This document shows, piece by piece, positions 48,401-57,729 of a stretch of 64,000 bases of DNA. The DNA is from Paratrimastix pyriformis (taxonomy: Eukaryota > Preaxostyla > Paratrimastigidae). The notes under the pieces are model-generated. The model was given only the letters and a program-made list of their open reading frames with translations, did not search any database and was not told where the DNA came from. The stretch is taken from contig JAPMOS010000015.1 of NCBI GenBank assembly GCA_027972325.1, forward strand, positions 137,501-201,500, written 5' to 3'. The translations under genes and the position numbers were made by a program. Position 1 is the first letter of the stretch. Every line of letters begins with the position of its first letter.

Positions 48401-50565
48401 ACATGCGCAGCCACAGACACACAGCCACACAGACGCAGCCACAGACACACAGCCACACAGACGCAGCCACAGACACACAGCCACACAGACGCAGCGTGGC
48501 GATGGATTGGATGGATTCGTGGCGAATCATTAGTATGTGCCGGTCTGTGCGACCGGCTCGCGGGGTGTGTGTGTCTGTATGTGGGGGGGGGGGGGGTGGC
48601 GAGGAAGGGCCGGACGGCGGACTGCGGATGAATGAGGCGAACGAGTCCACGCTGTGGTTTGCCCTGTAGATGTTGTACAGGCGGGGCCACTGCACCATCC
48701 AGCGCACCCGGCCGGCGAAGTACAGGTCGTAGCGCTCCATCCACTCGGCCAGCTCGTCCCACTCGGAGGGGCGCCTGCAGCCACCGGACGGACGGACGGG
48801 CGGGCGGGCGGACGATCGACCAGAGAAGGGTGATTCAAGTGTGTCCCTGTGTGTCACGGACTGGCCGTAGATGGAGAGCCGGGGCGATGGGTGTGTGCGT
48901 CTTGTATAGCCAAGGTCTGTGTGTCTGTGTGTCTGTGTGTCTGTGTGTCTGTGTGTCTGTGTGTCTGTGTGTCTGTGTGTCTGTGTGTCTGTGTGTCTGT
49001 GTGTCTGTGTGTGTCACGGACTGTCCGTAGATGGAGAGCCGGTACTCGGTGACGACGTTCGGGGGCAGCGCCTCGACCGTCTCCCGGGTGATCTCGGCAA
49101 AGTAGCGGCCCTGCATGTAGTTGGAGGACTTCAGGAAGATGGTGCGCAGGTCCGAGCTGGCCAGGGGGCTGAAGGCCTTGTTGAACACGTCGAACCGCTT
49201 GAAGATCGACTCGAAGTTGGCCACCTGCCCGCGGGGATGGGTGTGGAATGCGTCAGGGAAACGGAGGGAGACGGCATGGATTGACGCCGGAGGGGCAAGG
49301 GGGTGATGATGACGGATGGGTGATGATGACGGATGGGTGATGATAACGGATGGGTGATGATAACGGATGGGTGATGACGACGGGGGGATGATGATGACGG
49401 GGTGGTGATCACGGATGACGGGAGGGTGATGATGACGGGGGGGTGATGCTGGCGGACCATGACCCCCATCGAGTCGAGGGTGATGGAGGCCTCGTCGGGG
49501 TAGCCGCACACCTGGAAGACCTCCCGTAGGGTCATCTCGCGGTCGCCCTTCTTCATCACCACCGTCTGTCCCGCGGTCGCCAGTCCAAGGGTCAATGGCC
49601 AAGGGTGAGGATGGATGATGGGACGGAGGGGGGGGGGAGGGGGGACGGACATCTGCCTCCTCGCGCATCTTGCGCTTGATGAAGGCCAGCAAGTTGACGC
49701 TGTTCATGGCGGCCGCCAGGTGGACGTGGGTGTCGACCTGCCCGTCGGGGTGGAAGCGACGTGATGGCCATGAGCGGCGAAGGGGGAGGGGTGGGGGGGG
49801 GGGGGGGGGATGGAGACCTTGGTCACCCCAAACCAGTCGGCCGTGTCGCCCTTGGCGCTCTCCGTCTCCAGGTTGCTGTTCAGCTCGGTGTGGATGTCGA
49901 AGAACTTGTACAGCAGAGCGATTCGCTGATGGCTGGGATGGTGCAGGGCGGGAGGGGGTGAGGCAGGCGGCGGGTCGGAGGCAATCCCCCCAGACCTGAA
50001 AGTGGCCGTGGGGCCGAAGCCGCATGCGTTCTTGATGACCTTCAGATCGTCGATGAAGTTGAAAAACCCGTACGGGCAACGAATGGGGGGTGTTTCTCCG
50101 TCTGGGAAGAATGACGGAGACTGTGGCCGGTGGGGCGGAGCAGACCCTCAGAGGTGGGCGCAACTGAGAAGACGCCCTTCTCGAAGGTGAGCGCCCAGGG
50201 AAGAGCCGGAAAATTAGAGATTGTTGCCAGGTCCTCTGGGGTGTCAAATGATTTTTCCTCGATGTACTTTTTGCGGAGGGCAAGACAGTCTATCAGATTC
50301 GTCGTTGAGACAACAAAGACAGTCGATCAGAACACAGACTACAAAGGATCGCTCGAGCCTCCCTGTTGTGTTCGAGGTCGGACAGTAGAGAAGAAATAAT
50401 AATGCGGTTGTAGCGCACCTCCTCAAAATGAGGCTCGATAGCGTCGCTCGGGATGGGTGGGATGAACGGAATGACGTGTTCGCGCGTGCTTGGCTGCTTG
50501 GCAAGGGGCCCGGGCGACGAATATTTCGGTGGGGTGGAAGAAGGCGTGGAGGCTGCTGCGCCCAT
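44436..50565 (-). CDS. AMPD: AMP deaminase
   Basis: Known role: hydrolyses AMP to IMP plus ammonia in the purine nucleotide cycle. Exons fixed with phase: 50340-50565, 50146-50289, 49996-50101, 49818-49932, 49651-49737, 49458-49565, 49022-49224, 48623-48774, then one starting at 46665. Later exons lie at about 46.5, 46.2, 45.9, 45.6, 45.3, 45.0, 44.7 and 44.5 kb, ending at TGA 44436. Zinc and active-site motifs are present: [33 protein letters not shown], and SLST joined across an intron to [28 protein letters not shown] and [12 protein letters not shown] also match the family. The N-terminus begins MGAAAS, which fits an N-myristoylation signal. Intron 8 (46666-48622, 1957 nt) is almost all minisatellite. 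The exon around FDSVDDES was not fully resolved. The start codon lies 16 bp from that of the divergent F-box/LRR gene. Confidence 0.93.
45108..45206. repeat. CAACACCAACCA-type tandem repeat
   Basis: About eight copies of a 12-bp CCACAACACCAA unit in an AMP deaminase intron. Confidence 0.9.
45368..45520. repeat. Poly-G tracts and GT repeat enclosing an exon-fragment copy
   Basis: Three G runs (about 45368-45382, 45414-45430 and 45500-45519) and a short GT repeat in the AMP deaminase intron that splits SLST from DDPMQFH. Between the second and third runs, about 45434-45482, lies a degraded copy of the start of the adjoining exon (CGATGCAGTTCCACATGACC and CCTCATCGAG on the minus strand). Confidence 0.8.
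46688..48495. repeat. 28-bp minisatellite, about 65 units of two types, in AMP deaminase intron 8
   Basis: About 1.8 kb of head-to-tail 28-bp units. On the + strand each unit reads GCAGCCACAGACACACAGCC followed by either ACACAGAC (type A) or ACACATGC (type B). The types differ at two adjacent bases only; I see almost no other variation. The order of types is not random: an 11-unit block AAABAABBBBB occurs as tandem pairs at least twice. Because 28 is not a multiple of 3, all six frames cycle and stay open, giving false ORFs of up to about 1000 codons. Spliced out with intron 46666-48622. Confidence 0.95.
48855..49022. repeat. TGTGTCTG array with a displaced exon-end copy
   Basis: A TCTGTGTG repeat of about 100 bp (48917-49012) is bracketed by two copies of a segment containing CACGGACTGNCCGTAGATGG and GAGAGCCGG. 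The copy at about 49014-49044 includes the true end of AMP deaminase exon 7; the copy at about 48854-48884 lies inside intron 7. Confidence 0.85.
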
Positions 50566-50581
50566 CTTTTGAGGATTGCGG
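50566..50581. promoter_or_regulatory. 16-bp divergent start-codon spacer
   Basis: The AMP deaminase ATG (50565, minus) and the first ATG of the F-box/LRR frame (50582, plus) are only 16 bp apart. If both starts are right, each gene's promoter and 5' UTR must overlap the other's coding sequence, or one gene has a further upstream exon. Confidence 0.4.
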
Positions 50582-52735
50582 ATGGCAAGCTGGGAGAGAC
50601 TCGCGTTCGTGACGGAGAAACTAAAGGCCCCACTCCTTCTGACTCTTGGATCTTCCCGTGCCCAGGTTGCGAAGAATCCAGCGACAGCCTTCGTTCTTTG
50701 GGAGCGTCTCCCACCCGAACTCTTTCAGACCATCATGGAGGCATCCCGAAAGCCACTCGTTACCTACATTCACTTACTGGGTCTTTCGCACGCCCTTCGC
50801 ATGAGCATTCGAGGTACTCTCCGCGAAATATCCTTTGTTGAATCCGACCCGGCCCTGTCCGAGGCCACACCCACCATCATGCCCACTCCTGATGCCCTGG
50901 CCGCACTTGTCGGCCCATGCAAAGCCCTCACGAAACTCACGTTCCCGTTTCACGATCACCGGTGGGACACCGGCATGACCGGGGCCTCTGCCACCTGGGT
51001 GGATGAGGCCTTTGGGGGACACGCCCAGCTGGCCGTTCTCACGCAGCTCCCCAATGTTTCTGACCCTGTCGTCGAGCGAATCTTGAGCCACCTGCCCGGA
51101 TTGGCACAGATCACGATCAACCACTATCTTTCCATGAGTGCCCACATGCTGGCTGCCCTAGCCCGCTTCTGCCCCCGCCTCCAGGCGCTGGAATGCTCCG
51201 TCTCTGATTCAGTTCCAAGCTTGTCTGCGCTGGTGCCCCTCTCGGGCGTCCTCAAACAGCTTGCCCTTGGTTCGTACGAGAGGCTGAAGAGCATGGCAGA
51301 CCTCGTGCGCAGCATGTCGGCCGTGACCAGCTTGAGCGTCTCCCGCTGCCCGCCTGCGGCCCTCGAGCAGCTCGCCTCTCGGCTGACCTCGCTCAGGCTG
51401 ACCCGCGTCCTGGGCGAGGCGGACCTGCCCGGTCCGTGGCTCTGCCGGCTGGAGGAGCTCTCCTTGTCCATGAGCACCGAAAGCCCCCCGTTGGCTCCGC
51501 TGGCCCGGCTGCTGGCCGCAAACCGGGACACGCTGCGCAGCCTCAGCCTGTCCCTCGCCCTGGAGGACGCCGAAGGGCCGTCCCTGATGGCCACGCTTGG
51601 GACCCTGCCCCACCTCACTTGTCTGCGGTTGTCCTTGGAAGGTTCTGGCTCCACGCTCTCGACCCTGCCCCCCGATCTGGTCGACCGGCTGGAGAGCCTC
51701 ATCGCACGCCTCAGCACCGAGACGCATCCCGTGCGCATCGCCAGCAGCCACCTGAGACGACTTGTCCTCGCGGGGCACATGTACAATGGGAGCATGCTGA
51801 CGCTGCGCTGCCCCGCCCTGGTGGAGCTCAACCTGACCGAGCTGTCCATCCATGGGGTCGGCCAGGACCGGTGGCTGGACGAGGCATCCGCCATGCCCAA
51901 TCTGGAAGTGGCCACCTTCTGTCGGCCGCTGATGGAGGACCCCGCCTGGCTCCTGGCCGGGTCGCCGCGCCTGCGAAGGCTGTCTTGCATCCGCCTGACC
52001 CGGCCTGACATGCTGCCCATGCTGTGCGCCGCCAGGTCGCTGGTCCGCCTGGAGGAGGCGGAGCTGGACGTTATGCAGCTCCCCGACCCGCTCTCCCTGC
52101 CCATGCCCGAGACCCTGCAGTACCTCGGCATGCGCATCGTGAGGACGATTCGCTGCGGTGACGAGCCGGTGCCGTTCGACCTGCAGGTGGAGGCCCCGGG
52201 GCTCCTCGGCTTCTCCCTGCTCATCACCAGCAGCTTCCTGCCCTCGGCCCGGGTTCGGCTGCACCGCTGCCCGTCCCTGGCCCGCCTCGGCCTCGAATCG
52301 ACAGATGTGCCGGTCGCCCTCCAGCTGGGCGAGGAGCCGGCAGGGACACCGGCAATGCAACCCCAGAGCCTCAGCCTTAAGGGACGTCCCGAGGCGGCCA
52401 GCCTGCTTGGCCTGCTGGCCCGGCACGGGGCCCGTCTGCGCACAGTCACACTCCGAGCGCAGAGTGTGGCCGGGGAGTGGCCACAGCTGATGGGGGCCCT
52501 GTCCGGGCTGCCCCAGCTGGCCGACCTCACGCTGATGATCCCCCCCCGCGCAACCGCCAATCATCTGTCGCTTGCCTGCCCCCACTTGCGGACGCTCGTC
52601 CTGGAAGGGTTGCCGGCCGAGGTCGAGGTGACGCTCGCCTGCCCGCTGCTGGAGCGGCTCTCGGGCATCAAGGACCCCAAGCACCAGCTCATGCTGACCC
52701 TGCCCGCCCCCAACCTGAGACCGGATTATAGATAA
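50582..52735 (+). CDS. F-box/leucine-rich-repeat-like protein
   Basis: Single open exon of 717 residues. An F-box-like start, LWERLPPELFQTIM (about residues 41-54), is followed by repeated leucine-rich segments such as LTKLTFPFHD, LPGLAQITI, CPRLQALECSVS, VTSLSVSRCP, LPHLTCLRLSL and LPQLADLTLMIPP, typical of F-box/LRR substrate receptors. Such proteins usually dock to Skp1 in SCF ubiquitin ligases; the substrate is unknown. The first 100 codons are AT-richer than the rest. The start is uncertain: ATG 50582 is 16 bp from the divergent AMP deaminase start, and a possible acceptor (CCCAG before GTTGCG, near 50664) would allow an upstream first exon. The open frames on the opposite strand (up to 491 codons) are shadows. 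Confidence 0.75.
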   Translation: MASWERLAFVTEKLKAPLLLTLGSSRAQVAKNPATAFVLWERLPPELFQTIMEASRKPLVTYIHLLGLSHALRMSIRGTLREISFVESDPALSEATPTIMPTPDALAALVGPCKALTKLTFPFHDHRWDTGMTGASATWVDEAFGGHAQLAVLTQLPNVSDPVVERILSHLPGLAQITINHYLSMSAHMLAALARFCPRLQALECSVSDSVPSLSALVPLSGVLKQLALGSYERLKSMADLVRSMSAVTSLSVSRCPPAALEQLASRLTSLRLTRVLGEADLPGPWLCRLEELSLSMSTESPPLAPLARLLAANRDTLRSLSLSLALEDAEGPSLMATLGTLPHLTCLRLSLEGSGSTLSTLPPDLVDRLESLIARLSTETHPVRIASSHLRRLVLAGHMYNGSMLTLRCPALVELNLTELSIHGVGQDRWLDEASAMPNLEVATFCRPLMEDPAWLLAGSPRLRRLSCIRLTRPDMLPMLCAARSLVRLEEAELDVMQLPDPLSLPMPETLQYLGMRIVRTIRCGDEPVPFDLQVEAPGLLGFSLLITSSFLPSARVRLHRCPSLARLGLESTDVPVALQLGEEPAGTPAMQPQSLSLKGRPEAASLLGLLARHGARLRTVTLRAQSVAGEWPQLMGALSGLPQLADLTLMIPPRATANHLSLACPHLRTLVLEGLPAEVEVTLACPLLERLSGIKDPKHQLMLTLPAPNLRPDYR

Positions 52736-52802
52736 GTCTGAAGAAAAAAAATAAAAGAGAGAGAAACCGCCGAGACTCGAACCCCGACCCTAGTCTGTGT
52801 CT

Positions 52803-52839
<37 letters not shown>

Positions 52840-52990
52840 TCGAAGAAGATTCGAGGATCTGCGACCGACACGGCGCCCACTCGGCCGATGAAAGAATAAG
52901 AATAATAACAACAAGAATAATAATAATAAGAATAATAATAATTATATTAAATAATAATAATAATAATAATAAGAACAGGAAACACGGACT
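52736..52990. other. Convergent intergenic region with poly-G and AAT repeats
   Basis: 255 bp between the stops of two convergent genes. It has a pure 36-G run at 52803-52838 and an AAT/AATAAG-rich stretch at about 52896-52975. AAUAAA-like words occur in the AT part and could serve as polyadenylation signals for either gene. Confidence 0.7.
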
Positions 52991-55900
52991 TCATCGTGGG
53001 GATGGCCGTGCGGGGTCGCAGGCGGTGGCGATTGGCGACGACTTGACCCGGCGGAGGCGAGGCGAGGGGCCCAGGGTGGCCGGGGGAGGCGAGACCTCGC
53101 GCAGCGCCAACGACCGGAAGTATGCCGATGTATGGCGCGAGGGCTGCACCACCCCCCAAGAAAAGAAAAAAACGGAAACGGCCGATGAGGCTCCGCCCAA
53201 GGAGGGAGGCACGCAGCGGGGCAGACCGAGTAGATGGGGACCATGTGGGCATGGTCGGGGTGGGCAAAGTGGGGCATGGGGCTGCTGACGATGCCCTGCC
53301 GCTCCAGGTGGGTAGCCGTGTGGGTGCCCTCGTTTTGCCAGTAGCTGGGCGGGTACCGGGGCGGCCGGTTCCGGAAGAAGTAGTACAGCGGGGGCGGGGG
53401 CGGGCACCGGCGCAGGTACTCTGAGGGTGGGGAAGGTTGTCGGTCGCGCAGACCCCCCAGCAAGGTGGGCAAGAATGATTGATGGGGGATGATTGGATGA
53501 TGATTGGATGATGGTGGTGGTGATGATGATGGGTGGTGGGTGGGTGGTGGGTGTGGTCGGATGCGACGATGAAGCTGATGGCGGGGGTGGCAGACCGAGT
53601 TTGGCCTGGGTCTCGGCCTTGACCCGGGCCCGATTCTCGGAGCTGCGCTGGGCGAGGGCGGCCAGCTCGGCCATCCGGTCGGCCGGGTCGGGCTGCCCCA
53701 GGAAGGGCCGGTCGGGGGCCAGCGGGTCCGACAGGGCGAACGACGCCGAGGGGGCTCGCCAGGCCGCCCCACGGCCCACTTCCAACATCCGGGCGGACGA
53801 GGCCTGCGCGCGGGCCACCAGATCCTGTGCCGCCAATCCCAACCGGGGGCGTGGGCATTGGCCAGACGGGACGGGAACGGGGTGAGCCGGACTGGGGGGC
53901 GGCGGTAGGGCGGACATGAACCCGTGGGGTGAGTGAGACGTTGGCGGGGTGGGCCGACCTTCTTGAGGGAGTCGTACTCGTCCAGGTAGAGGATGGCCGG
54001 GTGGCGCCGCTCGATCAGGGCCGACCCCGCGTGGGGGTTGATGGGCAGGAAGATCCCGTTGGGCCCCTGATCCACACACACCCCCAGACCGAGCGAACGT
54101 GAGGTCAGGCCACGGCGGGGGAGCAGCGGCAGACCTCGGGGGCTGGGACCCAGGGGGGCGGCGACCCGAAGCGTGGCGAGGCCACCACGACCGTGCGCGG
54201 GCTGGTGCATTCGCCGGGCCGCGGCGAGGCCGAGACGGAGCGGCGGGGCGAGCCCTGGGGCGAGGGGCACGGCGACCCCCTGCGGCTGGAGAGGGGCAGC
54301 CGGGGGCTTGACCCGCACCGGCGCGGGGAGCCGGGCGGTGGCACGCTGACGGCACCCTTGCGGGGACTGCGCGGGCTGGCCGGGGGCTTGCGGGGGGAGG
54401 ACAGGATGCCGGCCGAGGGACCCGACGCGGAGGTGGCGGCCCGGAGGGGCACTGGCTTGAGGGGGAGCGAGGAAGACGAGGACGAGGAGGATGAGGCCGA
54501 CCCGGTGGGCGAGGGTGGCGGGGGCGCCCCGTCACGGTCGTCCTCCCTGCCCCAGGGGCCCTGGCACGCGCCCTTCAGGGCCAAGGGTGGCGGCTTCGGC
54601 TTGGCAAGAGGATCCTCGGGGGAGGCGGGCTGCTGCAGGTCGGCTGCCTTGGGGGCCTCGTCCGGGCAGGGCGACCCGCACTGGGGGGCGCTGCGGGCCA
54701 GGGGCGAGCTGGCCGGGGGGCACCACGAGCGGGGGCTCCGCCCCGAGCCCAGCCGGCCGGTGGGCGAGAGGGGCGGGGGCGAGAGGCGCGGGGTGTGCGA
54801 GGCGGGCAGGGGCTGGTCGGCCTCGGCCAGCAGGGCCCAGTCATCGGGGCTGAGCACCACCGTCGCCTCGCCCTCGGGCCCCGACCAGCCCGAGCAGCAC
54901 GAGCGGGTGGTGGTGCCCTCGGGCCCGGGGATGGCCAGCGGGGGCGGCGGGCTGACCGCATCCAGCCGGAGGGGCGGCACCAGCACCGGGGTCGGGGTCC
55001 GGGCGCGGACCTCTTGCTGCCGGGTGGTGGCCAGGGCGGCCCCCTCGTCGGGGGTGGGCGGGGGTGGAGGCGGCTCGGGGGTGGCGCGTGGCGACGCGGC
55101 CGCCGAAGGGGGGTCACCCGCGCCCAGGGTGGCCGGGGCGGGGCGGGGCGGCGAGGGTGAGCTGCCGATGAGCACGGTCTGGTCAGCACCACCGGGTGCC
55201 CCGCTGAAGGCCGCGAGGGAGCCGTCGGCGGCCAGGGGGACGAGCATCTCCACGGGCACCTCGGCCGGGATGCCGTCAGGCCCGGCGACCAGCACCCGGG
55301 CCGTCAGGGGCCGCCAGAAGCAGGTCCCGCCCGGGCCCGTGGAGCTGGGCGGGCGGGCCAGAGGGGAGGTGGCTGGGTCGACGACGAGAGGCTGCAGCGC
55401 GGGGGGCGAGGGGGCCGCCGGGACGGCCGATGTCGAGACGGGCGAGAGCTGGAGTTGATCCGGGGATGTGGGGCTGACTGCGGGCTGTCCGTCGGGCCGG
55501 GGCGGGGTGGTGGATGGGGAGGGCGACGTCGAGGGGGCTGCGGGTGCGGGCGTGGGGGGGAGGTGCTCCGCCCGGGCCACAAAGAAGGTGGCCCCGCTGG
55601 CGTCGCGGACGGGGAAGATAGGCACCGCCGGGCCGCCGTCCTCCGGCAGCCCCAGGAAGGTGACCGGGGCCTCCTCCCTGGGGCCGCCCGCGCCGCCCTC
55701 CGCCCTGAGCCGCCGAGGGCTGCCGTGGCTGGTGGCCCGGGGCCGGCGGCTCCGGGGCGTGGAGATGGTCGAGAGTGGCGGGGGCTGTGGACGAGGGCTG
55801 GACCGGGGGGAGGGCGAGGGCTGCCGGAAGGATGACCCGCCACCGCGCCAGGGGGGCGAGTGGGACCCGTGCGAGAGCCGGGCCGGCCCGGGGGGTGAGG

Positions 55901-57419
55901 AGGAGCCTCGGGCCTGCCGGGGCGAGGGCGAGGGCGAGAGGAGTCGGGGCGAGGAAGAGACGTCGCTCTCCCGTGCCGCGCAGCCGCCTCCACGCCAGGG
56001 GGCCGGTGGTGGCGGGGCCGTCAGCCGGAGACCAGCGCGGGGCCGGGCACGGGGCCGATCGGGGGCTGTTCCCGCGGGCGGCACTGGGGCCGGCTGGCTC
56101 CCCGGACGGCCCACCAGCGAGGACGGGCGGGGCAGGCGGGGCGAGGGCGAGGCCGGCGGGCGGGGCGAGGCGCGCGGCCGGGGGCTCCGGGTGAATCCTG
56201 ACCGCAGGGACGCCGGTCGGGGGCTCAGCAGGCCGTCCAGCAGGCTGTCCGCCGAGGCGGTGGCGAAGGAGATGCCCCCAGGGGGCAGGCCCTCCGCGAT
56301 CCGTGCCAAGATGCGCAGCTCACGGGCCGCGTCGCCGTCATCGTCCGTCTGCTGTTGCTGCATGTCCGGCCCGGTGGCCTCAGGGGATGCCGGAGACCCA
56401 ACAAGGTCCGGGTCGGGCACTGCCATCGGCTCGGGCTCGGGATCCGTCAACAGCCCGCCGGCCACCCCCGGGGACGGGATCTCCTCCTCGAGGGAGGGCG
56501 GCGGAGGGCTGGCGGGCGGATGGGCGGGATGGGCCGCGAGAGTAGAGACACCCCGGTCCACGGGGGGCGGGGTGTTGAGGCCGGGTGAAGTCGACAGCAC
56601 GGGCACGGCGTCCCGGTGGGACGGCAGGGCCGCCGGCGGGGCTGAGCGACTGGATCCCGGGGCAGGTGACGACGGCGCGAGCGTGGGCGCGTATAACACG
56701 GGGCCACCCGTGTGAGGCCCCGGTGAAGCGGGCAGGCTGTCCTGGCCCCCGGCGGCACTGGGGTTGTGAGGGCGCGGGAGGGGCGCGTGCGGAGCGGGTG
56801 GCAGAGGCGGCGCCTGGGGTGTGCAGGGGGGCCGCGGCATCACGCCTGGCGGAGGAGGGGATGGGGATGACCGCGCGTGGGGGGCAGGGGAGGATGCGAC
56901 CACGGCGGCCGTGATGGTTGGGGGCGGGGAGGTCGGCAGGATGGGGACGCTCGGCCCCCGGGTGGGGAAGGCCCTGCTGGTGGCCTGGGGAATGCGAGGA
57001 GTCAGGACGGGCGGGGCGGACAGCGACACCTCGGGGGAGGGCGACCGCCGGGGAACAGAGACCGGGAGGGCCTGGAACTGGGCCGGGGGAGGTGATGGCG
57101 GGATCAACCGGGGTCGATCGGGGTCGAGGGCCGGAGGATGGTTATGGTTCGTGTCGGTCCGCACCGAGCATCGGAGAACGTCATTTTCAGCCTGAAGCCG
57201 TTGGACCAACGCCTCCAAAGCGGCCATATCTCTCGGAGCGGTGCTGGCCGGAGGGGGTGGTGGGGCAGGGGTGCCGATCTGCGGGAGCGTGAAAATCGCG
57301 GACGGGGGGAAATTGCGATCGGGTGGCGTCTCGGCCGGGATGGCAAGGAGAATCGGTGGAAGTTCGCTTTCATCGGGCAGGACCATGACGTCGCGGCGGT
57401 GTTGCGGCCGTGACCTCAT
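52991..57419 (-). CDS. Pro/Ser/Arg-rich low-complexity protein with conserved-looking C-terminal segment
   Basis: Exon 1 runs from ATG 57419 to about 54134, roughly 1095 codons. It has a short coiled-coil stretch near residues 65-85 (ALEALVQRLQAEND), then about 900 residues rich in Pro, Ser, Arg and Ala with many SPR, SPSP and RPPSP motifs, likely disordered and a potential target of proline-directed kinases. The donor is GTCTGC after PAPE. Downstream exons at about 54.07-53.95, 53.84-53.61, 53.42-53.23 and 53.15-52.99 kb encode better-ordered sequence: GIFLPINPHAGSALIERR, ILYLDEYDSLKKV, RPFLGQPDPADRM, YYFFRNRPPRYPPSYW, AHMVPIYS and YFRSLALRE. I do not recognise the family. The C-terminal exons may define a conserved domain. 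Divergent from the 7TM-kinase gene. Confidence 0.65.
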
Positions 57420-57729
57420 GGCCGAGCGAAACTGCGGCAGAGTGCCCGAGCGTGACTTCTGACGCAGAGGTGGAATAGATGGAGCTGTTTCGCCAGCAAT
57501 ATTAGAGTAAGCGTTGATCTATTCAAAAGAGAAGCTGAGATGTGACAAATAACCCGGAGTGAGACTTTGCGTGGTGTCGCTAGCTGACTGAATTGCTGTA
57601 TAATGTTGGTATACGCATCTCGTAGCGATTGAGGGTGCGGGGTTGGCTTTTTTTTCGGCAGGGAGACAAGACGCACAGCGGCCGTTTTTCTCGAGATAGC
57701 CTGAAGAGCGCAACGGGTACTGTTAGCTG
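57420..57729. promoter_or_regulatory. Shared intergenic region of two divergent genes
   Basis: 310 bp between two divergent ATGs (57419 minus, 57730 plus), AT-richer than the genes. It should contain both promoters. I see T-rich stretches but no motif I can name. Confidence 0.5.

Noticed and set aside
46688-48495. CRISPR-like regular repeat
   Set aside because: Units are directly adjacent with no unique spacers, and the context is a eukaryotic intron.
46062-48857. Long open frames on both strands (up to about 1000 codons) over the 28-bp array
   Set aside because: They arise because a 28-bp unit without stops cycles through all frames; the array lies in an AMP deaminase intron with phase-consistent flanking exons.
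51209-52684. 491- and 478-codon frames opposite the F-box/LRR gene
   Set aside because: Antisense shadows; the sense strand shows clear leucine-rich repeat periodicity.
52765-52895. tRNA-like A-box (GGCCGAGTGG) and B-box (GGTTCGAGTC) words on the minus strand
   Set aside because: No acceptor stem pairing could be drawn, the anticodon arm is poor, and a 36-base homopolymer separates the boxes. At best a decayed tRNA-derived piece.
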